From: Oceanobacter sp045430275
GTDB taxonomy: Bacteria > Pseudomonadota > Gammaproteobacteria > Pseudomonadales > Oceanobacteraceae
NCBI GenBank assembly: GCA_045430275.1
Contig: JAILXU010000008.1
Location: forward strand, 1 to 64,000
Reading direction: 5' to 3'
DNA: 64,000 nucleotides
In this document: piece after piece, positions 17,195-26,237 of the stretch
Layout: each line of letters starts with the position of its first letter
Numbering within the stretch: position 1 is the stretch's first letter
Position numbers and translations under genes: made by a program
Notes under the pieces: generated by a model
What the model saw: only the letters and a program-made list of their open reading frames with translations
Told to the model about the DNA's origin: nothing
Databases searched by the model: none

Positions 17195-18865
17195 ATGACA
17201 GACACAGTCGCTCGTGGTAACAACTTTGTTGCCAAAATCGTTGAGGAAGACATCTCAAGTGGCAAGACCGAAAAGGTCGTGATGCGGTTTCCTCCAGAGC
17301 CCAACGGCTTTCTGCACGTTGGACATGCCAAATCCATTTGTCTGAACTTCGGAGTGGCTCAACAATTCGGTGGTGAGTGTAATCTGCGTTTTGATGACAC
17401 CAACCCGGAAAAAGAAAGCCAGGAATTCATTGAAGCGATCAAGTCGGATGTGAACTGGCTGGGCTTTGAGTGGGCAGGGGACATTCGCTACGCCTCGGAT
17501 TATTTCGATCAGTTGCACGAATGGGCATTGCATTTGATTCGTGAAGGTCTGGCTTATGTGTGTGATTTAAGCCCGGAAGAGGCTCGTGCGTATCGCGGCA
17601 CATTGACGGAGCCGGGCAAGAACAGCCCATATCGTGAGCGCACTGCAGAAGAAAACCTCGAATTGTTCGAGCGTATGCGAGCCGGTGAGTTTGATGAAGG
17701 CGCTTGTGTGTTGCGCGCAAAAATCGACATGACATCCAGCAACATGAACTTGCGCGATCCGATTATCTATCGCATTCGCAAAGTCACACACCATCAAACC
17801 GGTGATAAATGGTGTATCTATCCAACCTATGACTTCACGCACGGTCAGTCGGATGCAATTGAAGGCGTAACGCACTCGGTCTGTACGCTGGAATTTGAAG
17901 ATCATCGCCCGTTGTACGAATGGTTTGTGGCCAGTTTGCCGCTTCCTGCGGAACCAAAACAGTATGAGTTTGGCCGCCTGAATCTGGATTACACCCTGAC
18001 CTCCAAGCGTAAACTCAAATCACTGGTTGATGAGAATATTGTGACGGGTTGGGACGATCCGCGTATGCCGACCATTTCTGGCATGCGTCGTCGCGGTTTT
18101 ACGCCGTCTTCCATTCGCACCTTCTGCGACATGATCGGTGTCACTCGCAGTGATGGCATGGTGGACATTGCCATGCTGGAACACGCCGTGCGTGACGATC
18201 TGAACCGCAATGCGCCGCGTGCCATGTGTGTGATTAATCCGTTGAAAGTTGTGATCGAAAATCTGCCAGAAGATCATCTGGAGATGCTGTCAGCGCCGTT
18301 CCATCCAGAGCTGGATCTTGGCGCGCGTGAAATGCCATTCACTCGTGAAATCATGATTGATCAGGGTGATTTCAAGGAAGAATACAGCAAGAAGTTCAAG
18401 AAAAAGTTCACGCCGGGCAAGCGCATCCGTTTGCGTCAGGGTTACGTGCTTGAGGCGGTTGATTACGACAAGGACGAGCAGGGTAATGTGACCCTGGTGC
18501 GTGCGCGCCTGATTGAAAATACGCTGGGTTGTGACCCGGAAGATGGCGACAAGCCCAAAGGCGTGGTGCATTGGGTGTCGGCTTCTCATGGTAAGGCGGC
18601 GGAGCTGCGCATGTATCAGCGACTGTTTACCGATCCAACACCGGATCGTTCTGGTGATGACTATCGTGAATTCCTGAATCCGACTTCTCTGGTGGTTCAG
18701 CAGGGCTGGGTTGAACCGGCTCTGGCTGACGTTGAGGCAGAAACCCGTTTTCAGTTCGAGCGTGAAGGCTATTTTGTGTCGGATCGCTTTGATCACACGG
18801 CGGAAAAGCCGGTATTTAATTTGACGATTGGTCTGCGTGAAGACAAATCCCTGACGCGTTCTTGA
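17195..18865 (+). CDS. glnS: glutaminyl-tRNA synthetase
   Basis: Class I aminoacyl-tRNA synthetase charging tRNA-Gln. HIGH element as PNGFLHVGHAKS (about 34-45), KMSKS element as LTSKRKLKSLV (about 268), and the GlnRS-specific FDDTNPEKE and DYTLTSKRKL context. Two beta-barrel anticodon-binding domains fill the C-terminal half. Length 556 aa matches E. coli. cysS begins ten bases after the stop, so the two are likely cotranscribed. Confidence 0.96.
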   Translation: MTDTVARGNNFVAKIVEEDISSGKTEKVVMRFPPEPNGFLHVGHAKSICLNFGVAQQFGGECNLRFDDTNPEKESQEFIEAIKSDVNWLGFEWAGDIRYASDYFDQLHEWALHLIREGLAYVCDLSPEEARAYRGTLTEPGKNSPYRERTAEENLELFERMRAGEFDEGACVLRAKIDMTSSNMNLRDPIIYRIRKVTHHQTGDKWCIYPTYDFTHGQSDAIEGVTHSVCTLEFEDHRPLYEWFVASLPLPAEPKQYEFGRLNLDYTLTSKRKLKSLVDENIVTGWDDPRMPTISGMRRRGFTPSSIRTFCDMIGVTRSDGMVDIAMLEHAVRDDLNRNAPRAMCVINPLKVVIENLPEDHLEMLSAPFHPELDLGAREMPFTREIMIDQGDFKEEYSKKFKKKFTPGKRIRLRQGYVLEAVDYDKDEQGNVTLVRARLIENTLGCDPEDGDKPKGVVHWVSASHGKAAELRMYQRLFTDPTPDRSGDDYREFLNPTSLVVQQGWVEPALADVEAETRFQFEREGYFVSDRFDHTAEKPVFNLTIGLREDKSLTRS

Positions 18866-18875
18866 GGATGAGCAT

Positions 18876-20246
18876 ATGAGTTTGAAGGTTTACAACACGC
18901 TGTCGCGTCAAAAAGAAGAATTTGTTCCCGTAGTGCCCGGTAAAGTCGGCATGTACGTCTGTGGTATGACGGTGTATGACTTCTGTCACCTGGGACACGC
19001 TCGCGTCATGATTGCCTTTGATGTGATTGCCCGATACCTGCGTCATCGTGGTTACGAGGTGAATTACATTCGTAATATCACGGACATCGACGATAAGATC
19101 ATCACTCGCGCCAACGAAAATGGCGAAGCCTTTGATGACTTGACCGAGCGCTTTATCGCTGAAATGAACAAAGACGCCGAGTCGCTGGCGATTGAGCCGC
19201 CTGATGCCGAGCCTCGGGCTACGTCGCACATTGGTGACATTATTGAGTTGGTGGAAACCCTGATCGACAAGGGGTTTGCGTATCCGGCTGAGAATGGTGA
19301 CGTTTACTACTCGGTTCGCAAGTTCGAGAATTACGGCAAGCTGTCGGGCAAAATTCTGGACGAGCTGGAGGCTGGTGCTCGTGTTGGGGTTGATGAATTC
19401 AAGCAAGATCCGCTGGATTTCGTGCTCTGGAAGTCGGCCAAGCCAGAAGAGCCGCATTGGGAATCGCCTTGGGGGATTGGTCGTCCTGGCTGGCACATTG
19501 AATGTTCGGCGATGTCAAAATGCTGCCTGGGTGACACCTTCGATATTCACGGCGGTGGCCCGGATCTGAAATTCCCGCATCACGAGAACGAGATTGCGCA
19601 ATCTGAAGCGGCGAATGGCAAGTCCTACGTCAACACCTGGATGCATGCCGGTGCTGTGCGTGTGGACGGCGAGAAAATGTCCAAATCGCTGGGTAATTTC
19701 TTCACCATCCGGGACATTCTGGATAAATATCCCGCAGAAGTTGTTCGATTCTTGCTGTTGTCGAGCCAATATCGCAGCGCTATTAACTACAGTGAAGACA
19801 GTCTGAAAGAGTCTCAGGTCAAGCTGGATCGTTTCTACAATGCTTTGTCATTGGTTGATGGCGATGTGGTTGCTGCGGATATTGAGAATGACTACTCCGA
19901 GCGCTTCCATGCTGCGATGGATGATGACTTCAATACGCCAGTCGCTATTGCCGTGCTGTTTGATCTGGTGCGGGCATTGAATAAGGCCGACGGCGCTGAA
20001 GCTCTGGCGTTGGCTGGGCAGTTGAAGTATCTGGGCGCTGTTCTGGGCTGTTTGCAACTGGAGCCTTCGGAGTTCCTGCAAGGCGCAGATGAAGACGAGT
20101 CGGCCTGGGTTGAAAGTATGATTGCCAAGCGTGCTCAGGCGAAAAAAGACAAGGATTTTGCGACGGCAGATTCTGTTCGTGATGAGCTGCAGGCGAAAGG
20201 CATCGTGTTAAGGGATGGGCCAGAAGGAACGACCTGGACGCGTTAA
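18876..20246 (+). CDS. cysS: cysteinyl-tRNA synthetase
   Basis: Class I synthetase for tRNA-Cys. Zinc ligand Cys and HIGH element are seen in VCGMTVYDFCHLGHAR (about 27-42); PGWHIECSAMS holds further zinc ligands; KMSKS is perfect in GEKMSKSLGNF (about 265). Length 456 aa is normal. Immediately follows glnS and precedes a shared terminator with folD, which is convergent. Confidence 0.96.
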   Translation: MSLKVYNTLSRQKEEFVPVVPGKVGMYVCGMTVYDFCHLGHARVMIAFDVIARYLRHRGYEVNYIRNITDIDDKIITRANENGEAFDDLTERFIAEMNKDAESLAIEPPDAEPRATSHIGDIIELVETLIDKGFAYPAENGDVYYSVRKFENYGKLSGKILDELEAGARVGVDEFKQDPLDFVLWKSAKPEEPHWESPWGIGRPGWHIECSAMSKCCLGDTFDIHGGGPDLKFPHHENEIAQSEAANGKSYVNTWMHAGAVRVDGEKMSKSLGNFFTIRDILDKYPAEVVRFLLLSSQYRSAINYSEDSLKESQVKLDRFYNALSLVDGDVVAADIENDYSERFHAAMDDDFNTPVAIAVLFDLVRALNKADGAEALALAGQLKYLGAVLGCLQLEPSEFLQGADEDESAWVESMIAKRAQAKKDKDFATADSVRDELQAKGIVLRDGPEGTTWTR

Positions 20247-20271
20247 TGCGCTGATATTCGATAGATTGCAA

Positions 20272-20305
20272 AACCGGAGCGCTGGAGACAGCCTCCGGTT
20301 TTTTT
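20272..20305. terminator. bidirectional terminator between cysS and folD
   Basis: AACCGGAG and CTCCGGTT enclose a second stem GCTG-GAGA-CAGC; a T run follows on the plus strand and a TTTT after the complementary arm on the minus strand. It can end both convergent genes. Confidence 0.85.
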
Positions 20306-20321
20306 ATGCGCAGTTTTTGTA

Positions 20322-21176
20322 TTAGCTGTGCAGTTCTTCGCACGCAAACAGGGTGTTTTCCAACAGCTTGGCGCGTGTCATGGGGCCAACGCCGCCAGGG
20401 ACGGGGGTGATGTGGCTGGCGCGCTCGGAGGCGACGTCAAAATCTATGTCGCCAACCAATTTGCCGTTTTCCTGTCGGTTGATGCCCACGTCAATGACCA
20501 GAGCATCCTGTTTGATCCACTGGCTATCAACGATGCCGGGGCGACCCACGGCGACAACCAGCAAGTCGGCGCGGCGGACATGGGACTCCAGGTCTTTGGT
20601 GAAGCGGTGGCATGTTGTTACGGTGCAGCCACGCAGTAATAGCTCCAGTCCCATGGGGCGTCCTACAATATTGGAGGCGCCCACTACAACGGCGTGAAGG
20701 CCGCGAATATCAATACCGGTGTCATCCAGCAGATCAACGACACCAGCCGGTGTGCAAGGGCGTAAGAGAGGGATACGCTGGGCCAGGCGGCCCATGTTGA
20801 ACGGGTGGAATCCATCAACGTCCTTATCTGGTGCGATGCGCTCCAGAATGCGGTCTGCTTCCAGTCCGTCAGGGAGTGGCAGTTGGACGAGGATGCCATC
20901 AATGCTGCTGTCGGCGTTCAGGGTGTCTATCAGCTCTTCCAGCTCGGCCTGTGGTGTAGAAGAGGGGAGATCCCAAGCCTTGCTGATAATACCGACTTGC
21001 TCACAGTCCCTGCGCTTGTGCGATACGTACACCTGTGAGGCCGGGTCGTCGCCAACCAGGATAACAGCCAGCCCTGGTGGACGTTGTCCTTGTTCCACTC
21101 GGGTTGTTACCTTATGGCGAATGTTTTCGCGAATTTCTTCAGCTTTGGCCTTACCGTCAATCAGTTGTGCTGTCAT
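20322..21176 (-). CDS. folD: methylenetetrahydrofolate dehydrogenase / cyclohydrolase
   Basis: Bifunctional enzyme interconverting 5,10-methylene- and 10-formyl-THF with NADP. Catalytic Lys in YVSHKRRDCEQVGI (about 52-65), QLPLPDGL, PCTPAGVVDLL and the Rossmann-site GASNIVGRPMG are present; the C-terminal TPVPGGVGPMTRA is conserved. Length 284 aa is normal. Single gene, convergent with cysS and divergent from the tRNA promoter. Confidence 0.96.
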   Translation of the reverse strand: MTAQLIDGKAKAEEIRENIRHKVTTRVEQGQRPPGLAVILVGDDPASQVYVSHKRRDCEQVGIISKAWDLPSSTPQAELEELIDTLNADSSIDGILVQLPLPDGLEADRILERIAPDKDVDGFHPFNMGRLAQRIPLLRPCTPAGVVDLLDDTGIDIRGLHAVVVGASNIVGRPMGLELLLRGCTVTTCHRFTKDLESHVRRADLLVVAVGRPGIVDSQWIKQDALVIDVGINRQENGKLVGDIDFDVASERASHITPVPGGVGPMTRAKLLENTLFACEELHS

Positions 21177-21299
21177 TTGCCGTGGAACCTGTCACTTGAA
21201 AGTCTTTGATGGTGCGATTTTCTCATGCCGTTTCAGGAATGCAAAGCTTGAATCTGTATGGCGTGAAAAGGGTGGGGTTGATCAAAAAAACACCGAACC

Positions 21300-21360
21300 A
21301 ATTGTTTTTTATAATTTTTTTAAAAAAAGCGTTGACGGGCATGGGGGAGGTCTATAGTAT
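21300..21360 (+). promoter_or_regulatory. promoter of the tRNA cluster
   Basis: TTGACG at 21332-21337 and TAGTAT at 21355-21360 are 17 bases apart (an overlapping TATAGT at 21353 would give 15). The 30 bases upstream are almost pure A/T runs (TTTTTTATAATTTTTTTAAA), as in UP elements of stable-RNA promoters, and a GC-rich discriminator (GCGCAGCC) follows. Confidence 0.7.
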
Positions 21361-21400
21361 GCGCAGCCACTCGACGGGGTAACCCAAAGAGTGAAGACGA

Positions 21401-21477
21401 CGGGGTATAGCGCAGTCTGGTAGCGCGCCTGCTTTGGGAGCAGGATGTCGGGAGTTCGAATCTCTCTACCCCGACCA
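21401..21477 (+). tRNA. tRNA-Pro (TGG)
   Basis: A 77-base cloverleaf with acceptor CGGGGTA/TACCCCG, anticodon stem CCTGC/GCAGG with loop TTTGGGA (anticodon TGG), T-loop GTTCGAATC and encoded CCA. Confidence 0.97.
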
Positions 21478-21499
21478 TTTTTTTATGAAAATGGTTCAT

Positions 21500-21576
21500 G
21501 CGCCCGTAGCTCAACTGGATAGAGCATCGGCCTTCTAAGCCGAGGGTTGCAGGTTCAAGCCCTGCCGGGTGCGCCA
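21500..21576 (+). tRNA. tRNA-Arg (TCT)
   Basis: A 77-base cloverleaf with acceptor GCGCCCG/CGGGTGC, anticodon stem TCGGC/GCCGA with loop CTTCTAA (anticodon TCT), T-loop GTTCAAGCC and encoded CCA. Lies 22 bases after tRNA-Pro. Confidence 0.97.
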
Positions 21577-21609
21577 CTCATTGAGTGGATGACTCGCAGT
21601 GTACAATGT

Positions 21610-21686
21610 GGTGGCCGTAGCTCAGTTGGTAGAGTCCAGGATTGTGATTCCTGTTGTCGCGGGTTCGATCCCCGTCGGCCACCCCA
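21610..21686 (+). tRNA. tRNA-His (GTG)
   Basis: Acceptor GTGGCCG/CGGCCAC, with the extra G-1 at 21610 facing discriminator C, anticodon stem CAGGA/TCCTG with loop TTGTGAT (anticodon GTG), T-loop GTTCGATCC, encoded CCA. The tRNA-Leu that follows in Pseudomonas is not present. Confidence 0.97.
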
Positions 21687-21909
21687 CTTTTTCTTCTTTC
21701 TCCTTCTTATATTAATTTTTTCTTCCGGATATATGACTCGGTAGATGCCCTCTAATTAAATACTCTTAAGTTCAAAATACTCTCTATTTCTCTCTGCGCC
21801 TGTTCTGGTGATGGCTTACCTGCCCGATGGTTTGTTTTTCTTTCTACTCGCTGTTTTTAACGTCTGTCTGATTTGATCGGAATTTGAATTTCCCTGGCGA
21901 TCCTCTTTT

Positions 21910-21951
21910 CTTCTCTCTTCTCTCTTCTCTCTTCTCTCTTCTCTCTTCTCT
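21910..21951. repeat. tandem heptanucleotide repeat (CTTCTCT)x6
   Basis: Six uninterrupted copies of CTTCTCT. The unit length is not a multiple of three. It lies 126 bases before the DUF1353 gene start and within no credible gene. Slipped-strand length change is possible for such a tract. Confidence 0.9.
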
Positions 21952-21994
21952 GTTTGTGTTGTAGCAGGCTTAACTGCCGTTCTGGATGGTTTTG

Positions 21995-22010
21995 GGTTCT
22001 TGCAAGAACC
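21995..22010. promoter_or_regulatory. 16-base perfect palindrome, candidate operator
   Basis: GGTTCTTGCAAGAACC is its own reverse complement. It stands 67 bases upstream of the DUF1353 start and fits a dimeric repressor site, though no bound protein is known. Confidence 0.4.
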
Positions 22011-22077
22011 TTTGCCTCTGTCGATACTCCGGCTTCTTATACTGAATTGTGGTTTTTGGAGTAGGTGCAGTAGCTTT

Positions 22078-22539
22078 ATGAAAATCAATGGCTTAAATGG
22101 AATCTCATATGTTGTCGAGGAGGTGCCGGACTTGTCTCAGGTTTTGGCGTCTGTTCAGGTGAATGATGAGTCGCTGGTTTATTCGGGGCAATCAATGGCT
22201 TTGGTCTTCAAGGTCAGTGGTCGCGTGATTGATATGGATGTGCCATTTGGATTTGAATGGGATGGTGCATCTATTCCAGGTTTTGCCCAGTGGTTGATTG
22301 GCCGCCCTCTGGATCGGGACTTCAGGGTGCCTTCCCTGATTCATGATTCGGGCTATGAAGACCGCTCAAAGCGGGTGTTTCAGGATGTTATTTTCTATTA
22401 CTTATTGCGTCGAAATAATGTGGCGAAGTGGCGGGCTGTCTTGATGTATTTGGCTGTCCGAGTAGGTGGGCATGTATATTATGCCTCTGAAACTTCGCGC
22501 TTTTGGCGAGGTGTTCAGGGTGTTTTGAAGCGAATCTAG
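22078..22539 (+). CDS. DUF1353 family protein
   Basis: 153 aa from the ATG at 22078. The signature region reads GFEWDGASIPG (about 59) and then LIHDSGYEDRSKRVFQDVIFYYLL (in two parts, about 95-120), the His-Asp...Tyr...Asp pattern of DUF1353, a family of unknown function found in phages and scattered in bacteria. A final helix pair with a hydrophobic segment near 120-135 may touch a membrane. It stands alone between the tRNA cluster and tig, where relatives have other genes, so it is probably an acquired gene. No Shine-Dalgarno sequence is strong here. Confidence 0.78.
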   Translation: MKINGLNGISYVVEEVPDLSQVLASVQVNDESLVYSGQSMALVFKVSGRVIDMDVPFGFEWDGASIPGFAQWLIGRPLDRDFRVPSLIHDSGYEDRSKRVFQDVIFYYLLRRNNVAKWRAVLMYLAVRVGGHVYYASETSRFWRGVQGVLKRI

Positions 22540-22647
22540 ACGGTGCGCCAGATCTTTATCCATAATAAGTCGCGGTTTAAACGCAACCCCTGTTGTTGGT
22601 CGCGTAATCATTTGATATTGGGCGTTTATTCACGTTATCCCTTGGGA

Positions 22648-22653
22648 TATAAT
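22648..22653 (+). promoter_or_regulatory. candidate -10 element for tig
   Basis: A perfect TATAAT 75 bases before the tig ATG, in the context GGGATATAATTCGCGG. No convincing -35 at the right distance, so support is partial. Confidence 0.4.
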
Positions 22654-22727
22654 TCGCGGCTTTCCAAATTGGTGGCCGATTGATTTTGGCTCGAATTAGA
22701 CTACAAACCCTGAATTGAGAGGCATCT

Positions 22728-24038
22728 ATGCAAGTGTCCATCGAGACAATCTCTGGCCTTCAACGTTGTATGACTGTTGGTGTTCCAGCGGCGCAAGTTG
22801 AAGAGAAAGTGACTGTAGAGCTGAAGAAGCTGGCTAAAGGTCGCCGTATCGACGGATTCCGCCCAGGCAAGGTCCCTCCTTCTGTGATCAAGCGTATGTT
22901 TGGTCAGCAAGCACGCTATGAGGCGATTTATCAGCAAATGCAGGAATCCTTCTTTCAGGCTGTTCAAGAGCAGTCTGTAAAGCTGGCTGGTATGCCTGCG
23001 TTTGATCCAACTGTTAATGAAGATGGCAAGGATCTTGAGTTCAAAGCAACGTTTGAAGTGTACCCTGAAATTGAGCTGAACGGCTTTGACACCATTTCTG
23101 TTGAGCAGCAGAGTGCCTCAATCACTGACGAAGATGTCAGCAAGATGGTTGAAACGCTGCAGAAGCAGAATATCAACTGGGAAGAGTCTGACGACGCTGC
23201 TGCTGATGGCGACCGCACTACCATCGACTTTGAAGGTTTCATCGATGGTGAAGCGTTTGAGGGTGGCTCTGCTACCGGTCACGTCCTGGTATTGGGTTCC
23301 AATTCCATGATTCCTGGTTTTGAAAGCGGCCTGGTTGGTACCAAGGCTGGTGAAGAAACAACGCTGGACGTTACCTTCCCGGACGACTACCAGAAAGACG
23401 ACCTTCAAGGTAAGCCTGCACAGTTCAAAGTGACTGTCAGCAAGGTTGAGAAGGGCGCTCTGCCTGAGATGAACGAAGAGTTCTACAAATCTTTTGGTGT
23501 AGAAACAGACAACGAAGAGAACTTTGTTGCAGAAATCCGTACCAATATGGAACGTGAACTGACACGCGCATTACGTTCTCTGACCAAGCAGAAGGTTCTG
23601 GATGGTCTGCTGGAAGCCAATAAGATTGATGTGCCATCTTCCCTGATTGATCAGGAAGTTGATCGTTTGCGTCAGCAGGCTGTGCAGCAATTTGGTGGTC
23701 AAATGGATGCCAGCCAGATCCCGGCTGAAATCTTCAAGCCACAGGCTGAGAAGCGCGTACAGACAGGTTTGTTGATCAATGCTGTGATTGACTCCAATGA
23801 GCTGACGGCATCTGATGAGAAGATTGACGAGTTGATCGAAGAGATTGCATCAACTTATCAGGATCCGGATCAGGTTCGTGAATACTACAATGCCAATGCA
23901 GAGCAGAAGTCTCAGGTTGAGTCTCTGGCTCTGGAGGAGCAGGTCGTAGAAAAGGTTCTGGCGGGTGCGAACGTTACCCAGGTAGAGTCCAGCTATGAAG
24001 ATATTATTCGCGCGGCGAACACTCAGCAGCCTGCTTGA
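22728..24038 (+). CDS. tig: trigger factor
   Basis: Ribosome-bound chaperone and prolyl isomerase. The N-terminal ribosome-binding domain carries the loop GFRPGKVPPSVIKRMFG (about 43-59); the FKBP domain spans about 160-245 (TTIDFEGFIDGEAFEGG, MIPGFESGLVG); the C-terminal chaperone arms follow. Length 436 aa is normal. GAGG precedes the ATG. First gene of the conserved tig-clpP-clpX-lon order. Confidence 0.96.
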   Translation: MQVSIETISGLQRCMTVGVPAAQVEEKVTVELKKLAKGRRIDGFRPGKVPPSVIKRMFGQQARYEAIYQQMQESFFQAVQEQSVKLAGMPAFDPTVNEDGKDLEFKATFEVYPEIELNGFDTISVEQQSASITDEDVSKMVETLQKQNINWEESDDAAADGDRTTIDFEGFIDGEAFEGGSATGHVLVLGSNSMIPGFESGLVGTKAGEETTLDVTFPDDYQKDDLQGKPAQFKVTVSKVEKGALPEMNEEFYKSFGVETDNEENFVAEIRTNMERELTRALRSLTKQKVLDGLLEANKIDVPSSLIDQEVDRLRQQAVQQFGGQMDASQIPAEIFKPQAEKRVQTGLLINAVIDSNELTASDEKIDELIEEIASTYQDPDQVREYYNANAEQKSQVESLALEEQVVEKVLAGANVTQVESSYEDIIRAANTQQPA

Positions 24039-24081
24039 TATCTGTCCAAAACTGACAGGTTGATAATCAGTCGCTAAACTC

Positions 24082-24116
24082 AAAAACAGCTACCATGTTA
24101 AGGTGGCTGTTTTTGT
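24082..24116 (+). terminator. terminator between tig and clpP
   Basis: AAAAACAGCTACC and GGTGGCTGTTTTT pair over 13 bases with one G-T and a seven-base loop, followed by T residues. clpP starts 40 bases later, so read-through or a promoter in between is needed for clpP. Confidence 0.8.
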
Positions 24117-24155
24117 TACTATCGTATTAAGAATGTTGGTTATGGAGCAGAAGGA

Positions 24156-24785
24156 ATGAGCGAGCACTCTCATGGTATGAATCACTTTGATGTAAGCAAT
24201 GCACTGGTTCCAATGGTGGTGGAGCAAACTGCGAGAGGAGAGCGTTCTTACGACATTTATTCTCGTCTCCTTAAGGAACGCGTTATCTTTCTGGTGGGGC
24301 CGGTGGAAGACCATATGGCTAACCTGGTGGTAGCTCAGTTGCTGTTTTTGGAGTCTGAGAACCCGGATAAGGATATTCACCTCTATATCAACTCGCCGGG
24401 CGGCTCCGTCAGTGCAGGCTTGTCCATTTATGACACCATGCAGTTTATCAAACCCGATGTCAGCACCATGGTGATTGGTCAGGCGTGCAGTATGGGTGCG
24501 TTTTTGTTGGCGGCGGGTGCACCAGGCAAGCGTTTCAGTGTGCCAAACTCCCGCGTCATGATTCACCAGCCAAGTGGCGGTGCGCAGGGGCAGGCCACCG
24601 ATATCCAGATTCAGGCGCAGAATATCCAGCACACCAAGGATCGCCTGAACCAGATTATGGCCGACCACACTGGCCAGCCCATTGAGAAGATAGCGGCTGA
24701 TACTGAGCGAGATAATTTCATGACCGCTCAGGAAGCCCGTGAATACGGTTTGATCGATAGTGTGATTTCAAAGCGCGGCGGCTAA
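24156..24785 (+). CDS. clpP: ATP-dependent Clp protease proteolytic subunit
   Basis: Serine protease that forms the 14-mer chamber used by ClpX and ClpA. Catalytic Ser in GQACSMGAFLL (about 109-119), His in MIHQPSGG (about 138), Asp in DTERDNFM (about 185). Length 209 aa includes the usual short propeptide. GGAG is eight bases before the ATG. clpX follows after 150 bases. Confidence 0.97.
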   Translation: MSEHSHGMNHFDVSNALVPMVVEQTARGERSYDIYSRLLKERVIFLVGPVEDHMANLVVAQLLFLESENPDKDIHLYINSPGGSVSAGLSIYDTMQFIKPDVSTMVIGQACSMGAFLLAAGAPGKRFSVPNSRVMIHQPSGGAQGQATDIQIQAQNIQHTKDRLNQIMADHTGQPIEKIAADTERDNFMTAQEAREYGLIDSVISKRGG

Positions 24786-24935
24786 TTCCGCTTGTTGCCG
24801 TATCAGAAATAGCCTGTTTTGGGCGAGTGAGCCGACATTCTGTGTTGGCCGCTGGTTTCAGGGATTGTTCAGGGTTGAATTTTTTTACTTTGCACCCACC
24901 TTGTGACCATGGATATAAATAGAAGAGGCGGTTGA

Positions 24936-26222
24936 ATGTCCGACGATACCAAAGGCACCGGAGAAGACAGCGGTAAATTGCTTTATTGCTCCTTCTGCGG
25001 CAAAAGCCAGCATGAAGTCCGCAAGCTGATTGCCGGGCCTTCTGTTTTTATTTGCGACGAATGTGTTGATCTGTGTAATGACATTATTCGTGAAGAAGTT
25101 CAGGAAGCTGAAAGCGCAACGGCATCGGACAAATTACCAACGCCAAAGGAAATCAAAAATACTCTGGATGAGTATGTGATTGGTCAGGAACAGGCCAAAA
25201 TTGTTTTGGCGGTTGCTGTATATAATCACTACAAGCGTCTTAAGCACGGCAGCGGAAAAAGTGATGTCGAGTTGGCCAAAAGTAATATTTTGCTGATTGG
25301 CCCAACGGGTAGCGGTAAAACCTTGCTGGCAGAGACGCTGGCTCGTTTGCTGAATGTTCCTTTTACCATTGCGGATGCAACGACATTAACGGAAGCCGGT
25401 TATGTCGGTGAAGATGTTGAAAACATCATTCAGAAGTTGCTGCAAAAGTGTGATTACGATGTAGAGCGCGCTCAGCGCGGGATTGTCTACATTGACGAAA
25501 TTGACAAGATTTCTCGTAAATCAGACAACCCTTCCATTACCCGTGATGTCTCGGGTGAAGGCGTTCAGCAAGCGCTCTTGAAGCTGATTGAAGGCACGGT
25601 AGCTTCGGTTCCGCCACAGGGTGGACGCAAGCATCCCCAGCAGGAATTTCTGCACGTAGATACGTCGAACATTCTGTTCATCTGCGGCGGGGCTTTTGCC
25701 GGTCTTGATCAAATTATTCGTGATCGTTCAGAAAGAAGCAGTATTGGCTTCTCTGCGACGGTGAAGGGTAAGGAAGATCAGAAAACCATTGGCGAGGCGC
25801 TTCAGGAAATTCAATCAGAAGATTTGGTTAAGTACGGCTTGATCCCTGAATTTATTGGTCGTTTGCCTGTTTGGGCAACGCTGGATGAATTGGATCGGGC
25901 AGCATTGATTCAAATTCTGACGGAACCCAAGAATTCGTTGGTGCGTCAGTTTACGCAACTGTTTGAAATGGAATCGGTTGAGCTGGATGTACGTGCTTCT
26001 GCGCTGGATGCCATTGCAGAGTACGCGATGAAGCGCAAGACAGGGGCCAGGGGATTACGTTCCATTCTGGAAAAAGTCCTGCTGCATACCATGTATGAGA
26101 TTCCATCTCAGTCTGATGTTACCAAGGTCGTTGTAGAAGATACCGTGATTAACGGAACGTCAGATCCCATTCTTATTTATGAAAGCAAAGAAGCGGGCGT
26201 GGCTTCGTCAGAATCTGATTGA
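24936..26222 (+). CDS. clpX: ATP-dependent Clp protease ATPase subunit ClpX
   Basis: AAA+ unfoldase feeding ClpP. The zinc-binding domain has four Cys (YCSFCGKS ... FICDECVDLC, about 15-45); Walker A GPTGSGKTLLAE (about 123), Walker B VYIDEIDKI, and the ClpP-contacting IGF loop in RSSIGFSATVKG. Length 428 aa is normal. The start has GAGGCGG upstream. A TTGCAC/TATAAA pair with 18-base spacing (24890-24919) might be its own promoter but leaves a very short leader. Confidence 0.97.
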   Translation: MSDDTKGTGEDSGKLLYCSFCGKSQHEVRKLIAGPSVFICDECVDLCNDIIREEVQEAESATASDKLPTPKEIKNTLDEYVIGQEQAKIVLAVAVYNHYKRLKHGSGKSDVELAKSNILLIGPTGSGKTLLAETLARLLNVPFTIADATTLTEAGYVGEDVENIIQKLLQKCDYDVERAQRGIVYIDEIDKISRKSDNPSITRDVSGEGVQQALLKLIEGTVASVPPQGGRKHPQQEFLHVDTSNILFICGGAFAGLDQIIRDRSERSSIGFSATVKGKEDQKTIGEALQEIQSEDLVKYGLIPEFIGRLPVWATLDELDRAALIQILTEPKNSLVRQFTQLFEMESVELDVRASALDAIAEYAMKRKTGARGLRSILEKVLLHTMYEIPSQSDVTKVVVEDTVINGTSDPILIYESKEAGVASSESD

Positions 26223-26237
26223 TTCGATTTTCCAGTA

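Larger units (their letters stand above)
21687..22077. other. gene-free spacer between tRNA-His and the DUF1353 gene
   Basis: No credible gene: open frames here only translate pyrimidine or purine repeats. The spacer begins with a T-rich stretch that can end the tRNA transcript, and contains the heptamer repeat and a 16-base palindrome listed separately. No copy of the tRNA-His 3' end that would mark an attachment site was seen. Confidence 0.6.

Noticed and set aside
21816..22088. Minus-strand frame encoding repeated REERREK-type residues across the heptamer repeat
   Set aside because: The charged repeats are only the translation of the simple-sequence tract; no start signal.
21610..22700. 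Possible prophage or element attachment site at tRNA-His
   Set aside because: I searched by eye for a second copy of the tRNA 3' end downstream up to tig and found none, and no integrase gene is present here.
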